NCBI GenBank assembly: GCA_900491605.1
Contig: UESW01001866.1
Span: 187,081-251,080 of the forward strand
DNA length: 64,000 nt
DNA from: Calamus simplicifolius
Taxonomy: Eukaryota > Streptophyta > Magnoliopsida > Arecales > Arecaceae
Direction: 5' to 3'
Shown in pieces: positions 33,172 to 43,780 of this stretch (position 1 is the first letter of the stretch; each line of letters starts with the position of its first letter). The notes below the pieces were generated by a model. That model worked only from the letters and a program-made list of their open reading frames with translations. It searched no databases and was not told the origin of the DNA. The translations under genes were made by a program, and so were the position numbers.

Positions 33172-35605
33172 TGTCAAGATACCTATGCAGGCAGATAGCC
33201 TATGTAGGCAGATATACTTATTATTATTATTATTATTATTATTTATAAAGCAATAAAATAATAATAAATCGATCAAATCGATTTATCTATCTACCTACAT
33301 CAGGAGCTAATAGGATAATAGTGCATGTAAATGATATCAAAATGTTAGAAAGTAAAACATAAAACCATTTTATGTTAATGATTTGATCATTATCAAATAA
33401 CAGTAAGGTACTTTACCTTTGCAAACTGCTAGATGGTTGAAGAGAAGAGCTCCTTCAGCCACAAACGCATATGGCCTCTATAGGTAGTTCACACCAGAGC
33501 TCTTTCCTGATCAAATCCTTCGGAGTGCTAGCTCCTTAGGATCCACAAATGCTGATCTCCTTCTTATCCCTTTGGACAACAAGATGGTCTTGTAGCCAAA
33601 GAAGAACTAGTAGAGATAGAAGAGGAATCCTTTTCCAAACTATTCTCTACACCTGAAACCTTAATCCTCACAATATCCCATACAAGGTAGAATATTTTTC
33701 TAAAGTAGAAAACGTCCAAAAAAAAAAAAAAACTTCTCTGTACCACCTAAAATAACCCTTATAAAGGCTATGAAGGGAGGAGGTTTGAAAGGTGAAAGGA
33801 TTTGTGGAAAGTGGAAGAGGTTTGGAAGGTGGAGGGACTTGGGGAGAGGTTTTACATTTTAGAAGGTAGAGGGACTTGAGGAGAGGGTTAAGGTGAAAAC
33901 TTATTTAACTTTAAGTGTTCCAATTAGTTCTAAGCAAAGTTGTCAATTCATTCCATTTCGGCGGCTGAGACGTTTTATTTCGGTAGCTTATCCGAAAAGA
34001 TAAGCACTACGTTTTGCTTCGAAAGATTTTTCAGCATTTCGGTTTGGCTGTTTCAATATGTTTCGGTTGTTTCGGACCAATTTATGAATTATTAAACCTT
34101 TCAGAATCATTTTAATATATATATATATAAAAAAAAAAGTTACCCTATTCCCACGGCCACATCTCTTAAAAACTCAAACACTTTATTTTTATGTTGTTAT
34201 TATTATTTATGAAGAATATGAATTATGAATAAATTTTTCATATATATATATATATTTCAAACTCTTAAAAACTCAAACTCTTTATTTTTATATTGTTATT
34301 ATTATTTATGAAGAATATGAATTACGAATAAATTTTTATTTATATTATATATATATATTAATATATATTGAAACGAAGCTCAAAAACGATCCGATGCCAA
34401 AATATTTCGTTTCATAAGCTAAATCGAAACATAATCCAAAATGAAATTGACAACTTTGGTTCTAAGTTTAAATTTGAATTCTAACCATAATAGGATTAAA
34501 TCTAAATTCTAAATTAGACTTAAAAAGAATTTTAAATTTAAACTCAAGACTAATTTTAGCAAAAATTTAAATTTGAATTTGAAATTTAAATTCGAATGCA
34601 ATAAAAGGAAAGAAAGAGTGCATGATTAAGTCCAATCCAATTGAACCCCAAACCTAAATATATTTGGCTTGACTCATCATCGATCAGCCTTTAGATCAGG
34701 AAGAAAACCCTTATGGTGTATGACCCTATAGATTCGAACACTAAGCTGGTAGTACCAGAATATTTCTAGCACTAATTGAAGTCACCATCTAGCAATGACA
34801 CCCGATGTTTGGATAGGTCAAAGATTACAAAGCAATAATCTAAATCCTCTGGCATATGGTTATCATATAATTCATTCCTTTGACCTCATAATGCTCAGGA
34901 TGACTTAGGGTTTAACTGCCAACCCTTAATCAGCACATCCATAATATGCCTCAACCTTACAAGTTCTATGACTCCTCACAAGAACTACCCTGGCCAAAGT
35001 TTTGCTAAGTTGAGACATAGTGAGACATTTACTTCAAACTATTTAGAGAGGTCAATCCCATCTTGATCCACCACTGCTCACAGGTACTTAACTGTACCTA
35101 GATACCTTCCATCACTAGATTAAAAATCTAGGTAGTTTCGCATTAAAGCATAGTGAGTTGCTTGTAAGCTACCATGGTGATCTCAGGTTCGAAGGATACT
35201 TATATTATATTTCTTCATGAGCAACCCTTGGCAGAAGGAAGCTCGCAGGTGGGTCATGTTTAATAAATGTATATATTTTACAGTATGCCATGACAGTGTC
35301 TTCACACTCCTTAGTCAAGAGGACAACCAACCTATATGACATACATCAACCTATACTTGATACGCTATCATCCTATAACAATTATTCTTTGGTTGCAAAT
35401 AGTTTTAAGAACTACTCGATATATCCTCTTTATGTTGAATTCAAGGTAGTTCTAAGGACTCCATCACACAAGAGCTTTTTACAAAAAAATGTACATGTGA
35501 TGAACTGCCAAAAATTACTTTTATTTATATAAAGTTTATATACAATTACAATGAGCATAACTGTCTATAGCCTAGACGATTAGCTTTGGAACATATTTTT
35601 CAACA
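33172..35605 (-). repeat. 5' LTR of the minisatellite-resident copia, interrupted by a MITE
   Basis: Runs TGTCAAGATACC to TTTCAACA. Without the 524-bp MITE and its duplicated target it is about 1.9 kb, close to the 1.79-kb partner. Confidence 0.88.
33935..34458. mobile_element. hAT-type MITE (524 bp) with perfect target duplication
   Basis: Ends CAAAGTTGTCAATT and, inverted, the same 14 bases (perfect). GTTCTAAG stands at 33927-33934 and again at 34459-34466, an exact 8-bp target duplication. The partner LTR near 26910 has the unoccupied site. The interior is AT-rich with TTTCGG / CGAAAC motifs near both ends and a direct repeat of about 110 bp (AAACTCTTTATTTTTATATTG type); no coding capacity. 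Confidence 0.93.
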
Positions 35606-35610
35606 TAAGG

Positions 35611-36318
35611 TTGACTGGCTGAGGTTGAGTCTGACTTGCCAAGGCGACGCTGATTGGCTGAAGCCGAGTCTGACTTGCTGAGGCTGAGGCTGACTGGTTG
35701 AGGTCGAGTTTGACTTGTTGAGGCCAAGATTATCGGTTGAGGCCTAGTTTGACTTATCGAGGCCGAGGCTGACTGGCCGAGGCCAATTCTGAATTGCCAA
35801 GGCCGACTGGCCAAGGCCGAGTTTGACTTGCCAAGGCTAAGGTTGACTGGCTGAGGTCGACTCTGACTTGTCGAGGCGAGGCTGATTGGCTGATGCCGAG
35901 TCTGACTTGTCGAGGCTGACTGGCTAGGTTGAGTTTGATTTGCTAAGGTCGAGGTTGACTGGCTGAGGCTGAGTCTGACTTATCAGGCCGACTAGCTGAG
36001 GCTGAATTTGACTTGCTGAGGCCGAGGCTAACTGGCTGAGATCGAGTCGGCTAAGGTTGAGTCTGACTTGCCAAGGCTGGCTGGTTGAGGCCGAGTCTAA
36101 CTTGCCAAGGCCGAGGTTGACTAACCGAGGCTGAGTCTGACTTGCCGAGGCTGAGGTTGACTGAATGAGGCTGAGTCTAACTTGCTGAGGCCGAGGTTGA
36201 CTGGCTGAGGCCAATGCTAGAGGTGAGTCTAACTCCAGTAGCCGAGGCTGATGCGAGAGCCGATTAGGTCTGACCTTGATGAGATTACCATTGCCTATGG
36301 GGCTTATTGGCCATTAGA
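35611..36318 (-). repeat. Right part of the 3' LTR: minisatellite continuation and LTR edge
   Basis: The minisatellite resumes after the copia to about 36235, then the short unique LTR edge (GCCTATGGGGCTTATTGGCC) matches the ends at 40326 and 63814. The purine tract of the element follows at 36319-36334. Confidence 0.85.
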
Positions 36319-37189
36319 TGTCCCCATACTCCTGAGCTTATGCGACCGCATGCCTTGCACTCACCGAGCAAAGGAGTGCAGAGCTCTTCATCTTTTCATT
36401 ATCTTTTCATGCTAGCTTCGGTTTTGATTCCTTTTGAGTGGAGGAACCTTTTCTTTTTGTATATCTTTGGATAATTTGTGTCTGCCTTGTGCGGACTTTT
36501 TGCCTGCTCAAAGAACTCAATGATAAGCAATATTGAAGGTAAGTTGATTACCTTTGATTGGCTAAGGAAACCAGTAATTCTCTCCCGATGGAGTCTGAAA
36601 GTGGATGCCCACTACTATGAGTCAGGAGATGACCTCTTCGGCTATGAGCTGATGGATCTTTTTTTTGTTGCTATCTGCCAACTTGGAGTTGCCAAGGAAA
36701 ACTTGGGGCTGTTGAGGCTGAGATAAAGCCGCTGGGGCTAAGATGAGGCCATTGAGGTTGTGATGATGCTATTGAGGCCATGATGAAGCCAAGGCTATGA
36801 TGATACCGTTGAGGCAAAGTTATGGCTTGAGAGCCTTTTGAACCTGGAGGGTGACTTGAGTGGATGGGACCATGCTCGAGCTTAGATGCCGACCTGGCGT
36901 TAGACTTTGGTGTCGACCTGGCGTTGGGCTTAGGTCATGATCAGAAGCCTTTGGACTTTGTATTTTCTTGGTCAGCTGGAAGCAGCTAGCCTTGTCAACT
37001 GTGAGCTAGGGAATTGATCTCTTCCAACTGTGAGCTAATTTGAGGCTTCTTCTTGGACAGCTAAAGGTGACCAATATTATGTTGCAAGTGTATAATTTAA
37101 ATAAAGGTCTTACCCGGTTGACCATTGGCCGTTGAGACAGAGTTTAAGCCGCTGATGATGTGATGAAGCCGCTGAGGCAATGTTGAGGC

Positions 37190-37530
37190 CGTCGAGAGCC
37201 TTTTGAACCTGGAAGGGTGACCCGAGAGTCGCTGCTAGGACCATGCTTAGGACCTTTTGAACCTCAGAGGGTGACATGAGAGTCACTGCTAAGACCATGC
37301 TTGGGAGCCTTTTGAACCCTGAAGGATGACCCAAGAGTCGTTGCTGGGACCATGCTTGGAGCCTTTTGAACTTTAGAGGGTGACCCTAGAGTCGTTGCTG
37401 GAACCATGCTCGAAAGCCTTTTGAACCTAGAGGATGACCGAGAGTCATTGTTGGAATCATGCTCGGGAGCCATTTGAACCCCAGAGGTGACCCGACGGTC
37501 ACTGCTGGGACCATGCTCGAGAGCCTTTTC
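37190..37530. repeat. ~56-bp tandem repeat, six units
   Basis: Units share GAGCCTTTTGAACC, an AGAGGGTGACCC block, GAGAGTCGCTGCTGG and GACCATGCT. A lone related unit is at about 36833. Unit lengths vary by a few bases, so no frame is kept. Confidence 0.85.
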
Positions 37531-38894
37531 TTGTGCAGACGCTGGAGTGGTCTTTGCTGCATGACATTTTTAAGTATCAATGAAAGAAAATATTTTGTCT
37601 AAGCATAGTGTACTTAGCTTTCGTAGCACTCTTGTTTCCTTGCATTCACATCTTGGCTTCGGCCTTTAGGCTTGATAGAGTGGAGCATACCCATCTTCTC
37701 GACTCATCTTCTGGATGTACGTACTCTAGGAGGAGTTGCGCAAAAGATAGTCAGGGGAGACCATGGTTGGATCGAATGCTGAAGCTGAGAACTAAACCTG
37801 GTAGCCCGGAGAGGACCGAGATGGTGGAGTGGGATCCAGCAGCTGGTGCTAGATCAAGACACCTATGGGGGAGAAGTCGGAGCAGACTCGGGCATTAGGA
37901 CAAGTTAGGAGCTGGAGTCCCTCGTTCTGGTTCCTTGCCTCTCATGCCTATCTGCCACATTGGCATTGTATTTGTGCTTGTATGTAGGGAGCCCATGAGA
38001 GTAATGTGGTTGCCATGACATGCATGCATGTAGGAGGCCAGGGGTGTAATCATGGCATGTTCTCTTAGGGTTGTCACTATCAACTTTGAGAAGGGAGGCC
38101 ATTATGGGGGAGAAAAGGGTCGTGGCTGAGTCCATAACCACCCCTCGCATGAGACACTTGTCATCATTGTGGCCCACTCAACTAGTTGGATGTTCATTGA
38201 GGCCAGCTAGCGATCATTTGGACCCAGTTAATCCTTGTGGTCACCTTACGCAGCAAGCATTGGAGAGAATGCAGCTTGTGGCATGCAGTTGATAGGTGAA
38301 GTCGGCGGCATCACCGAGGCTGTTGCAAATACGGCCGAGTGGCAAAGGCCAAGGCTGACACCATCGACCGAGTAGAGGTAGTCATTGTGAAATGTCTTTG
38401 AAGGAATTTATCTCCTTCTGTTGATTTGGATACCTCAGCCTGCTGATGGTTTGTCCACCAGGGAATCATGTTGATTGAAGTTGAAAAGTATAGGTTCCCT
38501 TGCTTGGAGGGCTTTATGACTGTGGTACTCATTCGCGAGCTTGATGGCGGTGAATTTTTCAATGGAAAGATCTCATGCAGTAAAATGATGGCTGACCTGA
38601 GTAGCAACTATTGTGTGGCCATGAAATATTGCTCTTGTAGCCTCTAGACAGCTGCTACTAGTGTTTGGTCTTATTGAGTGATGGCGGCAAGCTGGTCTGC
38701 TTGAGTGGCTTGAAGTGGCGACGATGGTGGAGCAGAGAGCTAGCCTTCTATTGTTTAGCTCATTGAGGGTGCCCCCCCATCATAACTGGCGGAAGCTTCT
38801 TGGGCTCTTGTCACCATCATCTTTTTGATCCATCATTTTTATCTAAGGGGACGAGGATCTGCAAGCTAGCATTGCTGACGATCCATGCTTTGCC

Positions 38895-38912
38895 CCCCTA
38901 CTGGCGTACCAA
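38895..38912 (-). promoter_or_regulatory. Candidate primer binding site of the non-autonomous element
   Basis: Minus strand TTGGTACGCCAGTAGGGG begins three bases after the LTR edge. TTGG at the LTR edge is typical of plant gypsy primer sites, but I cannot name the tRNA. Confidence 0.45.
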
Positions 38913-38914
38913 TC

Positions 38915-40326
38915 TATTGTCATCAAATCATCCTCCTCGAGCATTCGCAAGCGTCCGATCGCCTTCTCCAGCAAGCGAGGATCTTTCAGCGAGCTTCTCG
39001 TGCTTGGGAGCTTGCAAAAAGTCCCGAGGACCAGAGATTCCAATGGGACCCTCCGATGCTCAAGTGAGTAACTTGGAAAATAGTCGTGAGCTTGAGAAAG
39101 CTCGAAAGAGAGAGAGACTTAGAGAGGTGTTCTTTGTGAGTGTATGACATTTAGGAGTTGTGTGTTGTGACCTTATCGGGGGTCCCTCTTACCCATTTTA
39201 TTGACACTTGGGGCTTGTCAGTCTTGGGCATGATCACTTGTTAGAGCATTTATGATAGGGGCAGTATAGTGGGGTTTGCCTCCTTATGGCATATCAAAGT
39301 TGCAAGTCATGTCCCATCAGGTATGGTTGCTGCAACTGGTTGGTGGGTGCTGCTTGACATGGATAGCTGTTACAGGCTGCTGCAGGGCGTGGGCAGCCAT
39401 TACGGCATTTGCCAAATATGTCTCTCATGCCACACTTCTATTGTCCTATATGGAGAGTGGTGAGTGTTGGAGCTAGGCACGTGGGCCCACAATGAGTCCT
39501 ATCCCGGTGGCCGCTGGGGGTCCTACTCGAGTGGCTGAGGCTGATTGGCCGGTCTGACTAGCTGAGACCAAGGCTGACTTGCTGAGGCTAAGGCTAACTT
39601 ATCGAGGCTGACTACCTGAGATCGAGTCTGACTTGCCGAGGTTGACTGGCTGAGGTCGAATCTGACTTGCCAAGACCGAGGTTAACTGGCTGAGGCTGAG
39701 TCTAACTTGTCGAGGCTGACTGGTTGATGCCGAGTTGACTTGCCGAGGCCGAGGTTGATTGGCTGAGGCTGACTTGTCAAGACAAATGTTGACTAGCTGA
39801 GGCCGAGGCTGACTTGCCGAGGCCGAGGTTGACTGGTTGAGGCCAACTCTAACTTGCCGAGGCTAACTGGCTGAGGCCGAGTTGACTTTTCAAGGCCGAG
39901 GTTGACCGACTGAGGCCAAGTCTGACTTGTCGAGGCTGACTGGCTAAGGCCAAGGTTGACCGGCTAAGGCCGAGTCTAACTTACCGAGACTGATTGGCTG
40001 AGGCCGAGTCTAACTTGCCAAGGCCAAGGCTAACTGGTTGAGGCCGAGGCTGACTTGCTGAGGCTGAGGTNGCTAGCCAAGGCATGAAGCTGGTCGAGGT
40101 ATGCTGGCCGAGGCTAAAGCTGGCCGAGGTATGAAGCTGACTGAAGTATGAAGCTGACCGAGGCTGAAGCTAACTGAGGTATGAAGCTGGTCGAGGTATG
40201 CTGGCCGAGGTATGAAGCTGGCCAAGGTATGCTGGCCGAGGCATGCTGGCAGAGGTATGAAGCTAGCCAACACCGGGGGCCGAGTCCAAATGCGATCATT
40301 ATAGCCTATGGGGTCCACTAACCACA
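38915..40326 (-). repeat. 5' LTR of the non-autonomous element, with two kinds of minisatellite
   Basis: 38915-39530 is the LTR body; 39535-40065 is the GAGGCTGACTGGC array; 40080-40270 is a different, shorter array of GGCCGAGGTATGAAGCT / GAGGTATGCTGGCC units (about 19-21 bp). One unknown base (N) at 40071 lies between the arrays, so the assembly may be collapsed there. Confidence 0.8.
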
Positions 40327-40419
40327 ATGAAAGGCTAGCAAATTTGCAAACATCCCATACTGAGTTAGTTCAAGATTTGGAGGCACGATACGAGCATCAA
40401 GGGGATGAACACCCGGTAC

Positions 40420-40880
40420 TTATGGCCCACATGTCTGATCAACTGCAAGACCTCTAAGATGAGGTTTTATTATTAAAAGGGATTGTTAGCAGCAGCAGTA
40501 GTCTAGGATCTTCAACCAATCTTGATAAAACACCAAAGATAAGAGTTTTCAAGCCCTTGATCTTCAATGGAAGCCATGATGCAAAGAAAATTGGAGAACT
40601 TCATCTAAAATCTTGAAAATTACTTCAAGGCTATGAAAGTACCCGAGCCTGATCAAGTAAGTATGGTTGTAATGTTTCTTAGCGCAAATGCCAAGTTGTG
40701 GTGGAGGACTTGTGTGGTCGATGACTTGAGTATAGGGTGATCATGTGTGGAGTTAGGATGCTTTGAAGAAGGAACTCTGGGACCAATTTCTTCCTTGCAA
40801 CACTGGTTGACTTGCAAGGGATGTGCTGAAGAAGCTTCGGCAGACCAGAACACTGGATGTGCTGAAGAAGCAACCATGTT
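40420..40880 (+). pseudogene. gag: Ty3/gypsy gag fragment
   Basis: Plus-strand frames give IRVFKPLIFNGSHDAKKI, then after one shift NFIWNLENYFKAMKVPEPDQ and MFLSANAKLWWRT, and WDALKKELWDQFLPCNTGWL with KKLRQT. This is the plant gypsy gag core (normally xFxGxR..xExFLWDxExYF). It ends at about 40880 with a small duplication of GATGTGCTGAAGAAGC. No pol follows. Confidence 0.8.
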
Positions 40881-41462
40881 ATAATTAAAGTTGAGTTATA
40901 AGCACATAATACATTTCTTTTTCATTTAATATGAGACTAAATTTGAAGTATCATAGCATTAATTTATTTATCTGTTTAATTATGAGCACATAAGAACTAT
41001 GTTTGCTACAAATTTATGATTGAAAACTATATGCATGTGGTATGTCAGGTATTATGCTATCATGAGTTTTATTTTGTGGGTGTGTTATCTAATATAATTG
41101 ATGAGATGGGTTAATGTGAACATGTGAATTAGTCATTGTGGTATTGCAAAGGTGGTATCGAGCAAACGGTATAAAGCCATGGGGGCCCGACGTAGAATCG
41201 ATCTGAACTGACTCAATTTATAACACCTTGTACGAATAAGATGATGATTCATGGCACTAGTTCAAACAAATTTAGGCCGATTTTAGCTTATACATGTGGC
41301 ATCAAGGGCAAGGCATGTAGCCGTGGAGGCCCGATGTAGAATTAATCTAGATTGACTAGGTTTATGACATGTGGTACTAATATGAAAATTAACTTGGGCA
41401 TATAAAGGTTCTCAAATTATGTTTATATACACAGGTACTAGTATGGCTATGATTACTAATAT
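40881..41462. other. Unassigned AT-rich sequence with an imperfect direct repeat
   Basis: 41160-41250 and 41295-41390 share GCCATGGGGGCCCGACGTAGAAT-type wording with changes. Nothing coding is visible. Confidence 0.5.
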
Positions 41463-41920
41463 GTATCTTTAGTGTGCCAATTAGAGTTGGGCACTGGGTT
41501 GTGCCTGGCACGGCATGGCCCAAGGTTGCTGTGCTAGAAAAAATTTAGGTCATGCCCGGCACAACCCAAAAAAAAAAAGCCGCCTGGCATGGCTCGCGGC
41601 CCATTTTGAGCTGGGCCGTGCTGGGGCACGGCATGGCACGGGCCATGCCAGGCACGGCTCGCCATGGGCCAGGCCTAGGCACGGCCCAGCTAGCTGTTTC
41701 TAGCCATTAGAAACGACTAGAAATGGCTAGTGGGGGGGGGGGGGGGGGGGTTGACCATTTTAACCCTTCCAATAGCCATAAAATGGCTAGAAATAGGGGT
41801 ATTTTGAAAAAAAAAATTCCTATAAATACCCAATTCTTCCCTCATTCTCACCATACCAAACCAACTCTTCTCTTCTTCTTACTACTATTTCTTTCTTCTA
41901 GCAAGTGCTCCGATACCAAC
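41463..41920. mobile_element. Terminal fragment of a hAT-type transposon
   Basis: Starts near TAGAGTTGGGCA, followed by many GGCACGGC / GCCGTGCC motifs typical of Ac-like hAT subterminal regions, then GGCTAG repeats and a TATAAATA box (41821-41828). A run of 20 G (41731-41750) is probably hard to sequence. No second terminus or transposase was found. At 41921 a gypsy LTR end begins; the preceding GTTGGTATCGGAGC on the minus strand resembles its primer site. Confidence 0.5.
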
Positions 41921-41959
41921 TGTCATCGGGCTCTCAATTAGCACACATAAGCGCTTCCT

Positions 41960-42655
41960 ATGGCCACTAGTGCCTCTGCTGTTGTGAAGGCTGAAGGAAT
42001 ATCCATCACCTCCTTCCTATGAAGCTCGGCCTGTGCCCACCTCTGTAGGCCTGCGAGAAAGTTAAATAGCTTATCTTCCTCGGTCATGTTGGACACCTCC
42101 AAAAGTAGCATGCTGAACTGCACCACATACTCCTGGATGCTTCCTGTCAGCTGCAACCTCCATAGGTTCTCCCGAGTAACCCAACCCGCATTGCTCTGCA
42201 GAAACTGACCCTTCAGCTCCCTCTTGAAGAGTTCCCATGCTTCTATCCTGGAACGTCCTACATGGTCATCCTCAGCTATCCTGATCTTCCACCAGAGCTT
42301 GGTGTTGCCCTATGAATACGTCGAGGCCCGATCCATCTGATCGGCTGCTGAGATCTTTGCCGCACGAAAGTAGACTTTCATATCCCATATGAAGTTCTTC
42401 ACCTCTGTCGTGCTCCTGAATCCGCCGAAGGCCTTAGGCTCCCGAACCTTCACTTCCTTTGTCGAAGCACCGACCATGTTGACTGGACTCCACGCCTCCT
42501 GTCTTTGTCGGATCAACTCCTCCAAAGCATGGATCTGAAGCTCCAATCTCTCCTCCATGGCCAGATCTGATCGTTGCTATTGCAGATTTTGATGTTCAAG
42601 GTCACGAACCAGCCCCTCGTGCGCCTCCAATAGCTGATTGTATGAAGTCTGCAGC
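41960..42655 (-). pseudogene. gag: Ty3/gypsy gag fragment (copy 1)
   Basis: MEERLELQIHALEELIRQRQ, VREPKAFGGFRSTTEVKNFI and WDMKVYFRAAKI (42558-42310), then SIQEYVVQFSMLLLEVSNMT and LFNFLAGLQRWAQAELHRKE (42156-41938). Closely related to 45366-46260. It joins an LTR end (41921-41968) directly, without leader, so the copy is rearranged. It ends against the plus-strand LTR at 42656. Confidence 0.85.
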
Positions 42656-43765
42656 CAGCCTGGGCAGGCGCATCTGCCACGCACCTGTCCATGGCTGTTG
42701 TGCAGGTGGACCATGCACCAGGCTGGCCGCCTACCAGCCTAGGTGGTCGGTGTGTCCAGGCCATGCGTGCCAAGTTGGCGGGGTGCTAGCCTAGACCGCA
42801 TGGCGTGTGGCTGCTAGGCTGGACATGGGCCAGTCTAGACGCACGCCAGCCTGGGCGCACACCAGCCTATGCGTGCTGGCCTAATGGCTTGGTTGGGCGA
42901 CATCTTGGCACCTGCCAGGTTGTCTGCCTGACAGCCTAGGCCTGTCGCCATGCCAGGCCTGGGTGTGTCGAGCGAAGTAGCACCCAAGTGTGCCCAGACA
43001 TGCCCAGGCGCACACCCAAGATCGCCCAGGCGTGACCCTGGCCAGTGCCTAGGCTGGCGCGCGTGCCTCGCCTAGCTCGCGGCCAGCCTGGCAGCGGCCA
43101 TGGGCGCCAACCTAGCACCGTATTCTCTTAGGAGTTCTTTGAGGTGTTGCATTTGGGCCAATCTTGGCCCTCCATCCAGCCATCCAATGGCCGAGGAAGA
43201 TGCACACGTTGGAGGGACTCTTAGGCGGTGCTTGAGGCAGTGATTTCTATGCGGATTCAACATAGATGGGCAGCGACTTTCCACCTATAAAAGAAAGGCA
43301 GCGGGTCTACATGGGAGTCAATCCATAAGCTTCAACCTTCCACCTTTGAGCAAGCGAGAGGTGAGGGAGAAGACTGATCAACCGTCGAGGAGTCTTCCTA
43401 CGGGCGATCAACGGGCTCGAGTTGGGTTAGCTTGTGGCCTAAGGCAAGGTGAGTGGAAGAGATCTTTGAGAGCTTTTTTGTAAGTGCTTCGGCATGGGGT
43501 TCACTTTGTATTCCTCTTGGGATTGTTATTAATCAAAGGGGTTGGAGTATATTTATCCTGTAACGGACTTGTGTTTGGGTGTTTGTTTTGTGGGTGTTTT
43601 CTATTCTAGGAAGGAGGAAGCCTATGGCTAACCTCACCCTATTCTTGCACACACGACTACTCTGAGGAAAGGCTGACTTAGCGCTCAGCGTGCTAAGGCC
43701 GGTCCCCTATTAGAAACGCTTCCATGACTTGGAAAAAAAAAGACTTTTATCCTAACTGGGTGACA
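42656..43765 (+). repeat. Gypsy LTR, plus orientation, with TATA box and primer site
   Basis: The first part is a GCCAGCCTGGGCGC-rich stretch. A TATAAAAG box is at 43286-43293. The LTR ends GGGTGACA at 43765, followed by GGAG and GGTATCAGAGC (43770-43780), a Met-tRNA-type primer site. Parts match the reverse complement of 44210-44573. No interior follows; a minus-strand LTR starts at 43781 instead. Confidence 0.75.
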
Positions 43766-43780
43766 GGAGGGTATCAGAGC

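Larger units (their letters stand above)
26172..35605 (-). mobile_element. Ty1/copia element inserted into the minisatellite
   Basis: LTRs at 26172-27965 and 33172-35605, Met-tRNA-type primer site, then gag, protease, integrase, RT and RNase H on the minus strand. Both outer flanks are the same minisatellite (ends at 26166, resumes at 35611), proving the insertion site. CAAGG (26167-26171) and TAAGG (35606-35610) are the likely target duplication, one base different. All genes are broken. A fragment of the same LTR family is at 8689-9252. Confidence 0.9.
36319..38914. other. Interior of the non-autonomous element
   Basis: No gag or pol motif in any frame. The middle holds a tandem repeat (separate entry). 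The 38895-38912 end is a primer-site-like stretch on the minus strand. Reading frames are short and unrelated. Confidence 0.5.
24696..40326 (-). mobile_element. Non-autonomous LTR retrotransposon with minisatellite-bearing LTRs
   Basis: The 3' LTR (24696-36318, minus its copia insertion about 2.2 kb) and 5' LTR (38915-40326, 1.4 kb) match each other and the solo LTR at 61406-63814. On the minus strand the primer-site-like TTGGTACGCCAG follows the 5' LTR, and the purine tract CAGGAGTATGGGGACA stands before the 3' LTR. The 2.6-kb interior (36319-38914) has no gag or pol motif. The two LTRs could instead be independent insertions: no target duplication links 24691-24695 with the bases after 40326. 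Confidence 0.65.

Noticed and set aside
24691..40331. Target duplication linking the two ends of the non-autonomous element
   Set aside because: TATAC on the left and ATGAA on the right do not match, so the pairing of the two LTRs rests on primer site and purine tract only.
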